A DNA stretch of 63,865 bases from Oehlia diaphana. Taxonomy: Eukaryota; Glomeromycota; Glomeromycetes; Glomerales; Glomeraceae. The position numbers and the translations under genes were made by a program. The notes under the pieces are model-generated. The model worked only from the letters and a program-made list of their open reading frames with translations, did not search any database and had not been told where the DNA came from. Location of the stretch: assembly GCA_003833135.1 (NCBI GenBank), contig QZLH01000549.1, forward strand, positions 14,108 through 77,972. The letters are read 5' to 3'. This document shows, piece by piece, positions 12,980 through 24,249 of the stretch; the first letter of the stretch is position 1, and the number at the start of each line of letters is the position of its first letter.

Positions 12980-13173
12980 CAGCTGATTTCAAAAAGGTTG
13001 GGACACCTACCAAATTTTAAAGAGCTCGGAAATATTCGGTAAAGCTTGAATTAAATAAAATTATACTCTAATTTTTGAATACTATTCCGAGAATGGTAGT
13101 ATAATTCTATCTTATTTTGAGATTTACCAAAAATTCTAATTGTCTCGAGTCCCAACCCTTTTGAAATCAACTG
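12980..13173. mobile_element. Tc1/mariner-type MITE, 194 bp, TA target duplication
   Basis: The left end reads CAGCTGATTTCAAAAAGGTT and continues GGGACAC. The reverse complement of the right end reads CAGTTGATTTCAAAAGGGTT, then GGGACTC. That gives terminal inverted repeats of about 27 bp with three mismatches. TA dinucleotides flank both ends (12978-12979 and 13174-13175), the standard Tc1/mariner target. Inner sequence also pairs partly (TTATACT with AGTATAA). It has no coding capacity, so it would need a transposase from elsewhere. Confidence 0.88.
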
Positions 13174-13791
13174 TAACGAAAAATCATGTGCTTGCCCGGG
13201 TGAATTGCCGTAAATAGATTATTTTCTTGAATAATTAGTAACGTCAGATTGTAAATGAGTAGGAAGAAGATTAAAAATAGCTTTTTGGAAATTGCTCAAT
13301 CGTTTTAGAACTTCCGAGCGAGAGGTGATATAAAGTTATAAACTTTGGCAAAAATATGTGACATTTTATTTCTTTTAGGACCAGATGGTTCATTAAGATA
13401 TTGTTTTATTGTTGTAGGAATTAACAATGGAAATATTTTAAAAAAATCTGACATTTCTTAATAGTTAAAAGACAAATTATTGCAAAAAATTTTTATAGGC
13501 AGATTCAAAATAATGGTCCTATTTATACGAGAATGAAAAACCTTGTGGAAAAAAGAAGAAAATTGCAAATTATTTTGAATTAAATATGTCGATATTACAA
13601 CTTACTTGGACTACACATGTGAACTTTAGTGATCGCAAAATTTAATATTAATCAGGAACTAAAATTTTTTTTCTCTCTTTGAGAATCTGTTGTATATTTA
13701 TTAACAAAATACAGTACTAAAACTAAATTTTAATTTTCTTTATTCGTCCCATTTTGTTTATAATTAATTATTTTATTTACTGAAGCAATGT

Positions 13792-14026
13792 ATGATAATA
13801 TAATTTTTATCAAAATTATCTCAAAATTTACTTGAAGTTTTGGAAGATAATGAATTTTATGATATTACCATTGAAGTTGGTAATGATCCTTACGTGAAAA
13901 TTTTCCGTGCTCACATGGTTATTTTAAATTATAATTCTTCTTATTTGCGAAGAATTTTATATTCAAGAGTTAATGAAAAGAGGGATGATGAAACTCTATT
14001 TGTACCAATTTATTATATGAAATAAA
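13792..14026 (+). pseudogene. Truncated BTB-only copy of the BTB-TLDc family
   Basis: A frame aligned to the paralogues starts ATG ATA ATA TAA, so a stop sits at codon 4. It then continues FLSKLSQNLLEVLEDNEFYD and IFRAHMVILNYNSSYLRR before ending in frame at 14026, about 78 codons in. BACK and TLDc are absent. The intact gene at 14169 begins only about 140 bp downstream and carries its own full promoter block. An initiation site at 13840 would give a 61-residue partial BTB fold. Confidence 0.8.
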
Positions 14027-14070
14027 AAATTTTGTGACCAATCGGAATTATTCCCTTAATTTATATTAAT

Positions 14071-14086
14071 TTATACATATATAGAA
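14071..14086 (+). promoter_or_regulatory. Putative TATA element of BTB-TLDc gene 2
   Basis: TTATACATATATAGAA lies about 95 bp before the ATG at 14169 and is followed by the conserved ATTTAAATTGATCTGCAACT leader shared with the sister genes. Confidence 0.65.
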
Positions 14087-14168
14087 TTCTAACATTTAAA
14101 TTGATCTGCAACTTGCTTTCGAATACAAAGCTTTTTAACCCTTTCTCTCGCTTTTTTAAAATACGAAA

Positions 14169-15695
14169 ATGTCATCTCAATTTTTTAATAAGTTAAGTCA
14201 AAATTATATTGAAATTTTGAATGATGACGAATATTATGATGTTACAATTGAAGTTGGTAAAGATCCAAACGTAAAAATATTCCGTGCGCACATGATTATC
14301 CTGTGTTACCGTTCTCCATATTTTCGAAGAACTTTGTCTTTAAATAAAAAGAATAATGACGGTGTCTTAGTTCACATTAAGTTACCGAATATCTCTCCAG
14401 AAATTTTCAAGATTCTTTTAATGTAAGCAACATTTAGTTTTTTATAATAACTTAAATATTTCATATTCAAGTTAATTTTATAATATAGATATGTCTATGG
14501 CGGTGTCATTTCATTAAATGAACGAGAAATTTCAGAAATTTTATATATATTGTCTGCTGCTGATCAACTTCACCTTCAAGAACTAGTTGATTATTTACAA
14601 AAATATTTGATTAATAATAAAATTAAATGGATGGAACAACATTTTGGACTTGCTTATCGGACAAGTTTTCAATCTAATTCTTTATTAGAACTTCAGCAAT
14701 TTTGTATAGACTGCATGACTAAATCTCCTCAAATATTCAAATCACTTGATTTTACTTTACTTTCTGAAAAATCGTTGATTTCACTTATTAAAAGAGATGA
14801 TTTACAAATGAAAGAAGCTGAAATTTGGGAACATGTATTAAAATGGGGTCTTGCACAAAATCTAACTCTTGTTTCAGATCCTGATATTTGGACTGATGAT
14901 GATTTTAAAGTAATGGAGACTACCTTGCAGCATTGTTTACCTTTAATTAGATTTTTCAGTTTATCATCTGAAGAATTTTTACAAAAAGTTCATCCATATA
15001 AAAAACTTTTGAAACCTCAACTTTATGATGAATTATTTAAATCTTATTTGAACCCTAATATTGAACCAAGCAAAGATATATTACTTCCTAGATACAGAAA
15101 TATTGATGTGATTATTGATTCAAAAATTATTAATTTAAATATTGTTTCCCTAACTTCAAGATGGATTGACAAAATAGATATTAAAAGTAAATATGCTTAT
15201 ACAAGAGAATTATATTTACCATATAAATTTAAATTATTATTAAAGGGAAGTAGAGATGGATTTACCCCTAAAAAATTTCATGAATTATGTGATAACATAC
15301 CTCATACTATTACATTCATTAAAGTAAAAGAAACAGAAGAAATTCTTGGAGGATATAATCCTTTAGTGTGGAAGTCACATAATGATGGTGTTTATGGCAA
15401 AACAAAGGATAGTTTTATATTTTCTTTTAAAAGTAAAAATAATTTCAAAGATCCAATTTTAAGTCATGTAAAAAATACGGACGGTGCAGTAGCTTATCAT
15501 AATAGACATGGTCCTACATTTGATACAGATCTTTTTTTATGTGCAGGAGTAGGTGATGGTTTAAAAGAATATAATTTTAATATGTGTAAGTACGTGTGTA
15601 AGCAAAATTGTTATGAAAAAAAGATAAGAGATACGGAGGATCAATTCTTAATAGAAGATTATGAAGTATTTCAAATAATTGAGAGAGATGCTTAG
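14169..15695 (+). CDS. BTB-BACK-TLDc protein 2 (two exons, 486 aa)
   Basis: Exon 1 is 14169-14422, the intron 14423-14488 (66 bp, GTAAGC to ATATAG) and exon 2 14489-15695, with the same phase-2 position as in the neighbours. The order is BTB (YYDVTIEVGKDPN, FRAHMIILCYRSPYFRR, YVYGGVISLNE), BACK (LHLQELVDYL, EAEIWEHVLKWGLAQ) and TLDc (LLLKGSRDGFTPKKFHELCD, GGYNPLVWKSHND, DSFIFSF). Compared with gene 1 it lacks one residue in the KSPQIF stretch and has a slightly longer C-terminal loop with extra cysteines (CKYVCKQNC). The intron sequence has diverged from genes 1 and 3, whose introns resemble each other. Confidence 0.93.
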
Positions 15696-15699
15696 TATT

Positions 15700-16500
15700 A
15701 ATTATGAAATTGGATAAATTTTATATTCTTTAGTTAGTTTGTTTATCTTTCATTCTATTTTTTTAAATTACCATTTTATTTGTCAGTAAGGGCATAAGAT
15801 ATTTAAATAAAAGTTATAATATAGGAGTAAGGTAAAGACAATGATACCGTATTATATTGAATGATACTTGATCATAAAATTTGTTGAAAATATTTGAATT
15901 CATATTAAAAAATTTTAATTGCTCAAAAATTGTTGAGAGTGAAAATATGCATTAAATATTTATGTATATAAAAATATTTTAAATATGGCTTTTAAATCAT
16001 ATTTTTTAATTTAGTATATCAATTAATATCGCGCAAAAATCTATCTCTAAGTTGTAGTTCGTTTTTTATCACATAAATAATTTAAAGGAAGATTATGTTT
16101 TATTATAATCTTAAAAAAAATAAAATATTTAAATTATTTGGTTTGTAAAATCTTTTATTATACAATTAACAAGTTATCCTATTTAAATATTTTATGCAAT
16201 AATTAATATTTCTTTACTAATCAGGATATGAAATCAAGAAATAAATAGTTTCTCTGTAAATCTATTGTAAAAAATTACCATATACTAAGGCAAATTCTTC
16301 CAATGAACTTAGACATATGATATTTATTAACAAAATACATTACGAAAACCAAATTTTAATGTATTAATGATAATTTTTTATCTATTGAAATAATACTTAT
16401 ATACTTTTGATATTCCGAAGAATTTTCAATGTAGATAAGAAAATGAGAAAATAAATTTATTTTCAATTTTTTTTTTTAAATGTGACTAATCAGAATTGGT
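15700..16500. other. Intergenic spacer, no gene seen
   Basis: Only AT-rich sequence. The first part (TTAGTATTAATTATGAAA, then TATATTCTTTAGTT) is the conserved 3' flank of the BTB-TLDc unit. Confidence 0.5.
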
Positions 16501-16530
16501 GATTTTACTATTCCCTTATTTATATCAACT

Positions 16531-16546
16531 TATACATATATAGAAT
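16531..16546 (+). promoter_or_regulatory. Putative TATA element of BTB-TLDc gene 3
   Basis: TATACATATATAGAAT lies about 110 bp before the ATG at 16642, with the same downstream leader blocks in a slightly expanded form. Confidence 0.65.
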
Positions 16547-16641
16547 ACAAAAATTGATCAACATTTAAATTGTTTTGCGACTTACTTTTTAAAGCAAATT
16601 TTTTTTTTTCCCCTTCTGCTTTTTAAAATATAATATAAAAA

Positions 16642-18175
16642 ATGATATCAAAATTTTTTAAGAAGTTAAGTCAAGATTATATTAAAATTTTGAATGATGA
16701 TGACTATTATGACATTACAATTGAAGTTGGTAATGATCCAAATGTGAAAATATTCCGTGCGCATAGGATTATTTTGTGTTACCGATCTTCATTTTTACGA
16801 CGAACTTTGGTTTCAAATAAAAAAGATAATGACGATATTGTGGCTCATATTAAGTTACCAAATATCTCACCAGAAATCTTTCAGATTATTCTAGAGTAAG
16901 TTATAGAGTATAAAGTTATATATCTTTTATTAATAACAATAATAATATTTAACAATTTTTATGTACTATTAATATAGATATATTTATGGTGGCGTTATTT
17001 CATTAAATGAGCATGAACCTTTAGAAATTTTAAAGGTATTGACTGCTGCTGATGAGCTTTTTCTTCAAGAATTAATCGATTATTTACAAAAATATTTAAT
17101 TGAGAATAAACCTGAATGGATTGGGCAACATTTTGAACTTATTCATCGAACAAGTTTTCAATCTAATTCTTTATTAGAACTTCAACAATTTTGTACAGGT
17201 TTCATGGCTAAATCACCTGAAAAAATATTTAAATCACTCGATTTTACCTCTCTTCCTGAAAATTCTCTTATTTCGCTTATTAAAAGAGATGATTTACAAA
17301 TGAGAGAAATCGAAATTTGGGAACATGTATTAAAATGGGGCCTTGCACAGAATCCTACACTTATCCCAGAACCTAATACCTGGCCAGATAATGATTTTGA
17401 AACAATGGAAAATACTTTGCAGCATTGTTTACCTTTAATTAGATTTTTTAGCCTTTCATCTGCAGATTTCTTTCAAAAAGTCCGACCCTATAAAAAAATT
17501 TTGAAACATCAACTCTATGAAGAATTATTAGGGTCTTATTTGGATTATAATAATGAACCAAGTAATAATATATTACTTTCTAGGCACATAAATATTGATG
17601 GAATAATTAATTCAAATATTGTTAATCTGAATATTGCTTCATTAATTTCAAGGTGGATCGATAAAAAAGATATTGAAAGCAAATATGCTTATACAAGAGA
17701 ATCATATTTACCATATAAATTTAAGTTATTATTAAGAGGAAGTAGAGATGGATATACGCCAAAAAAATTTCATGAATTATGTGATAATATTCCTTATACT
17801 GTTACATTTATTAAAATAAATGGAACGGAAGAAATTATTGGAGGATATAATCCTTTGATCTGGAAATCACATCAACGTGGAGAGTTTGGTAAAACAAAAG
17901 ATAGTTTTATATTTTCTTTTAAAAGTAAAAACGATCTTAAAGATCCAATTTTAAGTCATGTAAGCAGTATAGATAATGCACTGTTATATCAGAATGGAAG
18001 TGGTCCTTCATTTTATGATGATATTTTTTTGGTTGTGAAAGAGAATAATGATTTAAAAAGATATGATTTCAGTAGGTGTATGCAATCATCTTATGAAAAA
18101 AAAATAAGAGATACGGAGGATGAATTTTTAATAAATGATTATGAAATATTTCAGATAATAAAAAAAGATACTTAG
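16642..18175 (+). CDS. BTB-BACK-TLDc protein 3 (two exons, 483 aa)
   Basis: Exon 1 is 16642-16895, the intron 16896-16977 (82 bp, GTAAGT to ATATAG) and exon 2 16978-18175. Domains run in the same order as in its two neighbours: BTB (YYDITIEVGNDPN, FRAHRIILCYRSSFLRR), BACK (LFLQELIDYL, EIEIWEHVLKWGLAQ) and TLDc (LLLRGSRDGYTPKKFHELCD, GGYNPLIWKSHQ, DSFIFSF). The second half of exon 1, from the RAHRIILCY motif to the splice site, and the intron are nearly identical to gene 1, while exon 2 is more diverged. That pattern suggests gene conversion or a mosaic origin between genes 1 and 3. No target is known. Confidence 0.93.
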
Positions 18176-18179
18176 TATT

Positions 18180-19040
18180 ATTTATGAAGTAGGGACGCAT
18201 TTGTTTCATATGATTTCATAATATTATTATATTTAATGCTTTATGTAATTAAAATACTTATATATTTCTTAGAAATTCCATAGTATAAATGAACACAAAT
18301 AAAAACTTACGCTTAATGCTTTTAATACATAAAATGAATAAAATATATATAAATTAATTAAAATGAAATATTATGAGCTATTTTTAGAAGAAAGCCCGAT
18401 AATGGTCAGAATTTTGTCATCACATTTTATTTATATGAGTGATAAAAAACGATTCAAACAATAAATAAGAAGTTAACATTTTATTATATTCAAGTTACAT
18501 AACATTTCTTTATGAATATATTAATATAATTCTATACAATAAATGATTCACTAATAATTGTGGCTATGTTATTGATTATCAAATTACAGTAAAAAATTAA
18601 AATTCGGTGAAATAATTTTCGGTGAGATGATTTCGGTGAAATAACTCTGTCGGTGAAATAACCTGTTGGTAAAATGATTTTTAGTGAAACGACTGACTGT
18701 CGGTAAGTTGAAATGATTTTCGGTGGAATAGACTGAACCCAGACGAATATGCTCTTAATTTATTTTTTATTTTATTCGTTTAAGTTACTGTGATATTTAA
18801 TAAGTATGAGAGTATATAAATAAAAGCTGTAATATTAAAAGTATTATCTCATTCTTATTTTAATATTAATTGATAATAAAATATATTTAGAAAATATTAT
18901 TAATTGATAAGATTCAAATGGACGTTTCAATGAATTTTATTTGTTATAGTGAAGACAAAAAAATTGAATATAAACTTAAAAATAATAATGAAAAGAAGAA
19001 ATTGAAAGAATGTTGGAAAGTTCCCTTGTTTAACATAGTA
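18180..19040. other. Spacer with a short GGTGAAAT repeat
   Basis: No gene. The repeat at 18604-18735 is listed separately. The rest is AT-rich. Confidence 0.5.
18604..18735. repeat. Degenerate short tandem repeat, TCGGTGAAATGATTT-like
   Basis: About seven units of 15-20 bp built on CGGTGAAAT followed by RAYTTT, for example TCGGTGAAATAATTTT, CGGTGAGATGATTT and CGGTGAAATAAC. Units vary in spacing. Non-coding. Confidence 0.7.
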
Positions 19041-19046
19041 AACGGT

Positions 19047-20522
19047 TCAAATATCAGCTTGAATTATGTCATATTTTTCAATTATCCCTTTATCTTTATA
19101 TCTTTGTAATAAATCTTTTAATTTTCGCCGCATTGCTTGGCGTTGTTGTTGAGTTGGATTATTAGCAGTAATATACATACATGATCCTTTTGAAGCAATT
19201 TGTAATGACATAGAATGTCTGTCCTTCCAATGACAAAGAAATGATCTTAAATCTCTCTGTCTATATTCCCAATAAAAATAAGTAGAAGTAAATTTAAACT
19301 TAAACAAACTGATTGGTGAAAACTTTGCCAATATGTCAAATAATATATTCCAATCAATCTTACTATATGAAATAGAAATAATTTCTAATACATTTAAAAA
19401 TTTACAATTAATTAACAAATTTTGAAATTCCTCATAACTATTATTTGATAATGCCAAATTAAGATAACTAAGATTTGGACAATTTTGATAAATTGCTTGG
19501 ATAAAGTAGTTATCATCTGAATTGTTATGATGAATACTAATTTCAATAAGATGTCCTTTTGTATTTTCAATTATACTTGCCAAAATTTTAGATGGTATGT
19601 AATTGGCTTTTAGAAATTTTAAAAGGGGCAAAGATGCGTTTTTTAAATGACACCAATTATAAGGCATAAATCTTAAATGTGTTAAATGACTTAAATCTAA
19701 ACTTACTAAATTTATAAGATATGAAAGAAGATTTGTAATAGGCTCCCAATCCATTCTCAAATGTTGAATAGTATCTGCACGTTTAATTAATGATTCTTCT
19801 AGTGGCTTTTGACAGTATACAAATGTATCATTACTTATATAGTCTTCATCATCATAGGTTAAATTAACTTGGTTTAGATTTTTTTGAGCTCCAATTAATT
19901 CAATGATTCCACTATAACTACCATATCTAACATTAAGTTCCAATTTTTTAATTGATGTACTCAACTTAGACAATTCTTTCAAAATATTGTCATCTACATA
20001 CTTATCACAATATAAGTATTCAAGTTTTGAAAAGCAATGATCAGCTCCTGAAAACAAGTGAGTATTAAAATATTTTGGAATAGAGAGAGAAATATATTTC
20101 TTATCATTATTAATAAATAATTCCAATATTTCATTTTTGATAATAGATTTTTTTTCTTTGCTTTTTACTTTAAAAAATTCCATTATATGATTTATGTGTT
20201 GTTCTAAGAAAAATAAATCCAAATGCTTCCAAAAACTAATATAATTAAATATAGGTTGCTGATATGTTTCCACAAAAAGATCAATTCCTTGATTCTTTAA
20301 GTTATTTCTTGATTCTTCGGACAAATGTAAAAGCATTTTATTAAATAAAATATTACATGCATTGTCAGATAGATCATATCTAGTAATAGGATCCTTCCAT
20401 AAAATTGGTGCCGTCGTTTCACACCAAGTTCTATTAACTAAAAGACATGAATAAAGAGATTTGTTATCATTTTGTAATTCTTTAAATATAAAGAAAATTA
20501 TGTCTTCGTTAAGTTTTGACAT
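19047..20522 (-). CDS. F-box/LRR-like protein (491 aa)
   Basis: A single-exon frame from ATG at 20522. Residues 1-45 form an F-box (MSKLNEDIIFFIFKELQNDN, then LYSCLLVNRTWCETTAPILW), with the typical fungal CLLVNRxWCxxxxPxLW pattern. The rest (about 150-460) consists of leucine-rich segments such as LRMDWEPITNLLSYLINLVS and CPNLSYLNLALSN, as in the large family of F-box proteins known from glomeromycotan fungi. The expected role is substrate recognition for an SCF ubiquitin ligase through Skp1. A strongly basic tail (QQRQAMRRKLKDLLQRYKDK) ends the protein. A decayed paralogue follows on the same strand at 20950-22160. Confidence 0.88.
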   Translation of the reverse strand: MSKLNEDIIFFIFKELQNDNKSLYSCLLVNRTWCETTAPILWKDPITRYDLSDNACNILFNKMLLHLSEESRNNLKNQGIDLFVETYQQPIFNYISFWKHLDLFFLEQHINHIMEFFKVKSKEKKSIIKNEILELFINNDKKYISLSIPKYFNTHLFSGADHCFSKLEYLYCDKYVDDNILKELSKLSTSIKKLELNVRYGSYSGIIELIGAQKNLNQVNLTYDDEDYISNDTFVYCQKPLEESLIKRADTIQHLRMDWEPITNLLSYLINLVSLDLSHLTHLRFMPYNWCHLKNASLPLLKFLKANYIPSKILASIIENTKGHLIEISIHHNNSDDNYFIQAIYQNCPNLSYLNLALSNNSYEEFQNLLINCKFLNVLEIISISYSKIDWNILFDILAKFSPISLFKFKFTSTYFYWEYRQRDLRSFLCHWKDRHSMSLQIASKGSCMYITANNPTQQQRQAMRRKLKDLLQRYKDKGIIEKYDIIQADI

Positions 20523-20949
20523 TTTTTAAAGAAAAGCTTTTTGCTTAACAATCTGGATGATTCACATAGGTAAGGATGTATTTATTGAATGGACATATGG
20601 ATATTTTCGGAGTCCTGATCTGGATGACATAAAATGTGTCATTTGCAATCAATCTAATTTTGATAAGGAATGATGTAATTGTCATCCAGTGTAATCTCAA
20701 GGATTATCAGATAATCAATTTTTTTAATTTTTTTTTTCAGTGTAACTGTGAACGCCACGTTTTGATATTTTACCAAGAAATCCTTTTAGCCAAAAGACTA
20801 ATTCATACACTTATAATTTTAAAATTAGTATGGAATAGCAAGTAAAAAATTAATATATTAGATATCTTAAATTTAAAAGTAATAAAGTTGTATATTAAGA
20901 AAATGGTAAAATATCTTCAATACTTATATCAACTTTAATTAAATAAAAA

Positions 20950-22160
20950 TGTTTTTAATATTCTTTAAAAATATTTCCAGATCATTACTTGATTTAACAA
21001 CAAGTTATAATGATAAATACTCTAACTTATAAGGAAGAATTTGTCCTAAATTTAACATCATGTAACTAGTATATACATTAAAATATGAAAGATTTTCTAT
21101 AGTAATTAAGACTTTGTTTGAAATTTTTAATCGAGTCCAATATTAATTGGATATTATTAATATTATTGTGCCGTGAAAATCATTGATATTCACGGCTACC
21201 CGTGGAATAACTATTACATATTTTCCAGATTTTTGGAATAATAATTGTAATAATTCATTATCATTAAAATTATTATCCATAAATAAGGATTTCAATTTAA
21301 ATAGTTTAGTAGTTGAATAAAATTATTAATAGAATAACACATATAAATATGAATAGATTCTAAACCATTTAATTGTTCAAATATTTCATTTAGTAACACC
21401 ATATTTTTAAAATTTACATAACAAAATATAATTGTTTCTAAAGTGTTTGAAATAATTGAATTTAAATTTATCAATAATAATATCGAAAATGTACACTTGT
21501 AACTAATTTTCTTGAGATTTTATTGTGAATTAATTATTTGAGAAGTATAATTTTCGACTAATTTGTAAGTATCTTACTTTTATAGTAAATATGAAATGTA
21601 GAAATTGAATTGCAATTATAATATAATAAGTCTGTAAATCCGGCAGTATTAACATTAGCGTCAAATCCAAGTTCTAAATTCCTGATATTATGAGTAAAAT
21701 TTGGATATTTTAAAATTAACTTAATTATAAATAATCAAGTTTTCCATATGTAGAAAATTCAAAAGTATGTTAACTTGCTTCATTTTTAAATGATTACTTC
21801 AAGTAATGACCTGTAAATTAATCCGAAAAATGTATCATTATATTCACTCTTATTATTAGTAAACCAATAAATAACAGAACTTCTAACTTGTTGTATATTT
21901 AAACTAGGATAATTAAATAATGTATTTGAAGGAATACATTATTATTAATTCCAAATCTATTTAATTTATCTTTATCATTAAAATGATCGTGTAAATAAAT
22001 TGCAATAAAATCATACTTGCGATAATATTCCATGATAATGGAATAGTTAAAGCGGCACCATGATCTATTAATCAAAATACTTGAATGTAATATTTTGTAA
22101 TCATTCTGGAAATAATTTATGATTTCATATGATAATTCAGGACATCATTTTGGTCAACAA
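20950..22160 (-). pseudogene. Decayed F-box/LRR gene
   Basis: On the minus strand near 22145-22030, PELSYEIINYFQND followed by LINRSWCR is an F-box core. Frames then break, and LRR-like remnants continue, for example SNTLETIIFCYVNFKNMVLL and FEQLNGLESIHIYMCYSIN at 21474-21292. Several stops and frameshifts exclude a working product. It has the same orientation as the intact F-box gene at 19047-20522, so local duplication is likely. Confidence 0.75.
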
Positions 22161-22429
22161 TTTTTCATTAAGAGTTCATAATAATAATATGATACAAATT
22201 TTGAATATTTTAGACTCATCACGATACTTCTATACAAGTTTTTCGTCAACGTAAAAAAATTTGTTGTATATAAAAGTATTGTGGATCATTGAAACTTTGA
22301 TTTAGTTTCATCATTGAATAAAAAATTCACAGACGTAGAAGATAATGTATTAAGATCGTACAAGATTAAAAATTTTTTAAAATTTTGCTGACGTACGACA
22401 TGATTTTATTTGAAAGAAATTGTGGTCAC

Positions 22430-22957
22430 ATTATTACTGATGTATATCTTGGTGTGAAGTTTTAGTAGAGTCCTGGAAACATATATGGGTGTGTAGGGAT
22501 AATGAAAAATCTGAATATGATATCTTAATTCACACTTTGATTGGTATAGAAGAAAAGTTCAAAGAACAAGATAATGAAGATAATTATAAAATTGTAAGGA
22601 CCCTGGCAAAAGAGATTATAAACTTTATGGGGCGCCATCTAAAGTATTGATACTAGGAGGACAGTTACGATTACGTTAACAATGAGCTTTACAAACTATG
22701 TGTTTCTAAAGAAGGACGTAAAGTATTAGAAGAAATATGTTATCTAAATATAAGGAAGGAGATTTGGTTAGTCATATGTAGTAAAATTAATGAATTAGAG
22801 AAAAAATCAGGTATTACAAAGACTGATAAAAAACGTAAACGTACAATTAATACAGCTGATTTGGAAACGGAGGTAGTTGAAAATAGTGAAGAAAAGTCAA
22901 AAAAATATAATAATAATGCAAAAAGAATAAAAAAAAGAAATTATAACGAGTAATATA
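22430..22957 (+). pseudogene. Gene remnant of unknown family
   Basis: The clearest part is 22690-22957, which reads NNELYKLCVSKEGRKVLEEI, then RKEIWLVICSKINELEKKSG, and ends in a lysine- and asparagine-rich tail with KKRKR and KRIKKRNYNE before a stop. Upstream the frame is broken by stops. The tail could hold a nuclear localisation signal. I do not recognise the family. Confidence 0.35.
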
Positions 22958-23529
22958 GTTAGTAATAGTCTATTATTTAACCGTCCTTATCAAAATATGT
23001 GGGGCTTTATACATTGACCAGATTTATATAGCGGTTTAATTTTTTAGATAGTATGCTTTTATTTATTATTAATTTTATTAATACATCCATAATTGATATG
23101 AGTTAGTAGTTAGTAATTTATACTATGTATTTTTTTTATATATAATATAAATTGTATAATGAAAGTAATATAAATAAAAAATGCGCGTTACTAACAAAAA
23201 AAAAAATACTTTTAGTTTTAATCCTTGCAGATCACCATTCGAGATAGTAATATCCTTTCTTTTCTTTTATATTTATTTTTATATGTTCATTTCTTTAAAT
23301 ACATTGATTATTAGCATGTACTCTTTTCATATTATTTTTTATAAGTTCCTCTGTTTTCTTCACGGGATTTAACTGAATCACAATGAAGATCCGATATGGA
23401 TTATTGTATTTCTTTATCAAGTTTTTTTTGAGATAATATAATTAGCATGAAATTTTCAGGTATTTATTAGTAAAAAAAATACATATTGATTGTAAAAATA
23501 TACTAATAAGGTTTTAATTACTAAATAGA

Positions 23530-23970
23530 ATCCTTACAGATTGATATTTCTCAATTGAAAAATAACAATTCTTTTGAACCAAAAAATTCTGATGATAGTT
23601 ATGAAAAGAAGAATGATAATATTAAAATGAATCTTCAGGTATATTTTTTTTTTAAAAAAAATTAATATAATTAATTATAAAAATATTAATAAATTTTAAA
23701 TAGAATTCTTACAATTAATATTTTACAATTAAAAATTGATAATAATAATTTTCCTGAACAAGATAATTTTAATGATTATTATGATAATATGATTAGTATG
23801 AATTCTTCAGGAATTGATTAATGAAAAATAACCAGATTTTATTTAATAATAAAAAATACTAATTTCTTTCTAATAAATAGAATCACTACAAATTGATATT
23901 CTCAATTGAACACTAATAAAGATTCCTTAGATACGGATAAAAAAAAATCAAGACGATTGTAAAATATACT
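23530..23970 (+). pseudogene. Three tandem copies of an exon-like unit (SLQIDISQL motif)
   Basis: Three units begin just after a TAAATAG or AAATAG 3' splice-like signal (near 23527, 23702 and 23878). Each starts with AATCCTTACAGATTGATATT or a close variant, encoding SLQIDISQLK in the first. The first exon-like unit reads on through EPKNSDDSYEKKNDN to a CAG-GTATAT donor. The second and third carry frameshifts. Similar tails are found, from my recall of the lineage, at the ends of protein kinase-like proteins of these fungi. No kinase domain is visible upstream. Confidence 0.45.
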
Positions 23971-24249
23971 TATTTTTTGTTCATTTTTTAGACTGGGATG
24001 GCAGCTCTGGAGGCGAAGAAAATATTTAGACCATTTGTTATTTTAGTTATTTATTTTTTTTTTAATAGTAACGCGTTTTATTAATTATTTAAAATTTTAT
24101 AAATTACATAATTAATTTTATAAAACACTTAGAGCCTAATAATACAAAATTAAATAGATCCTATAACTAAGTATTCAAACAAAAATATAAAATTAAGCTA
24201 AACTATTACACTAAATACTATAAACTAATTATGCAAAATCTAAAATTAA

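Noticed and set aside
20617..20690. CTGGATGACA / TGTCATCCAG inverted repeat upstream of the F-box gene
   Set aside because: Only 10 paired bases with a long loop; no target duplication, so not called as a mobile element.
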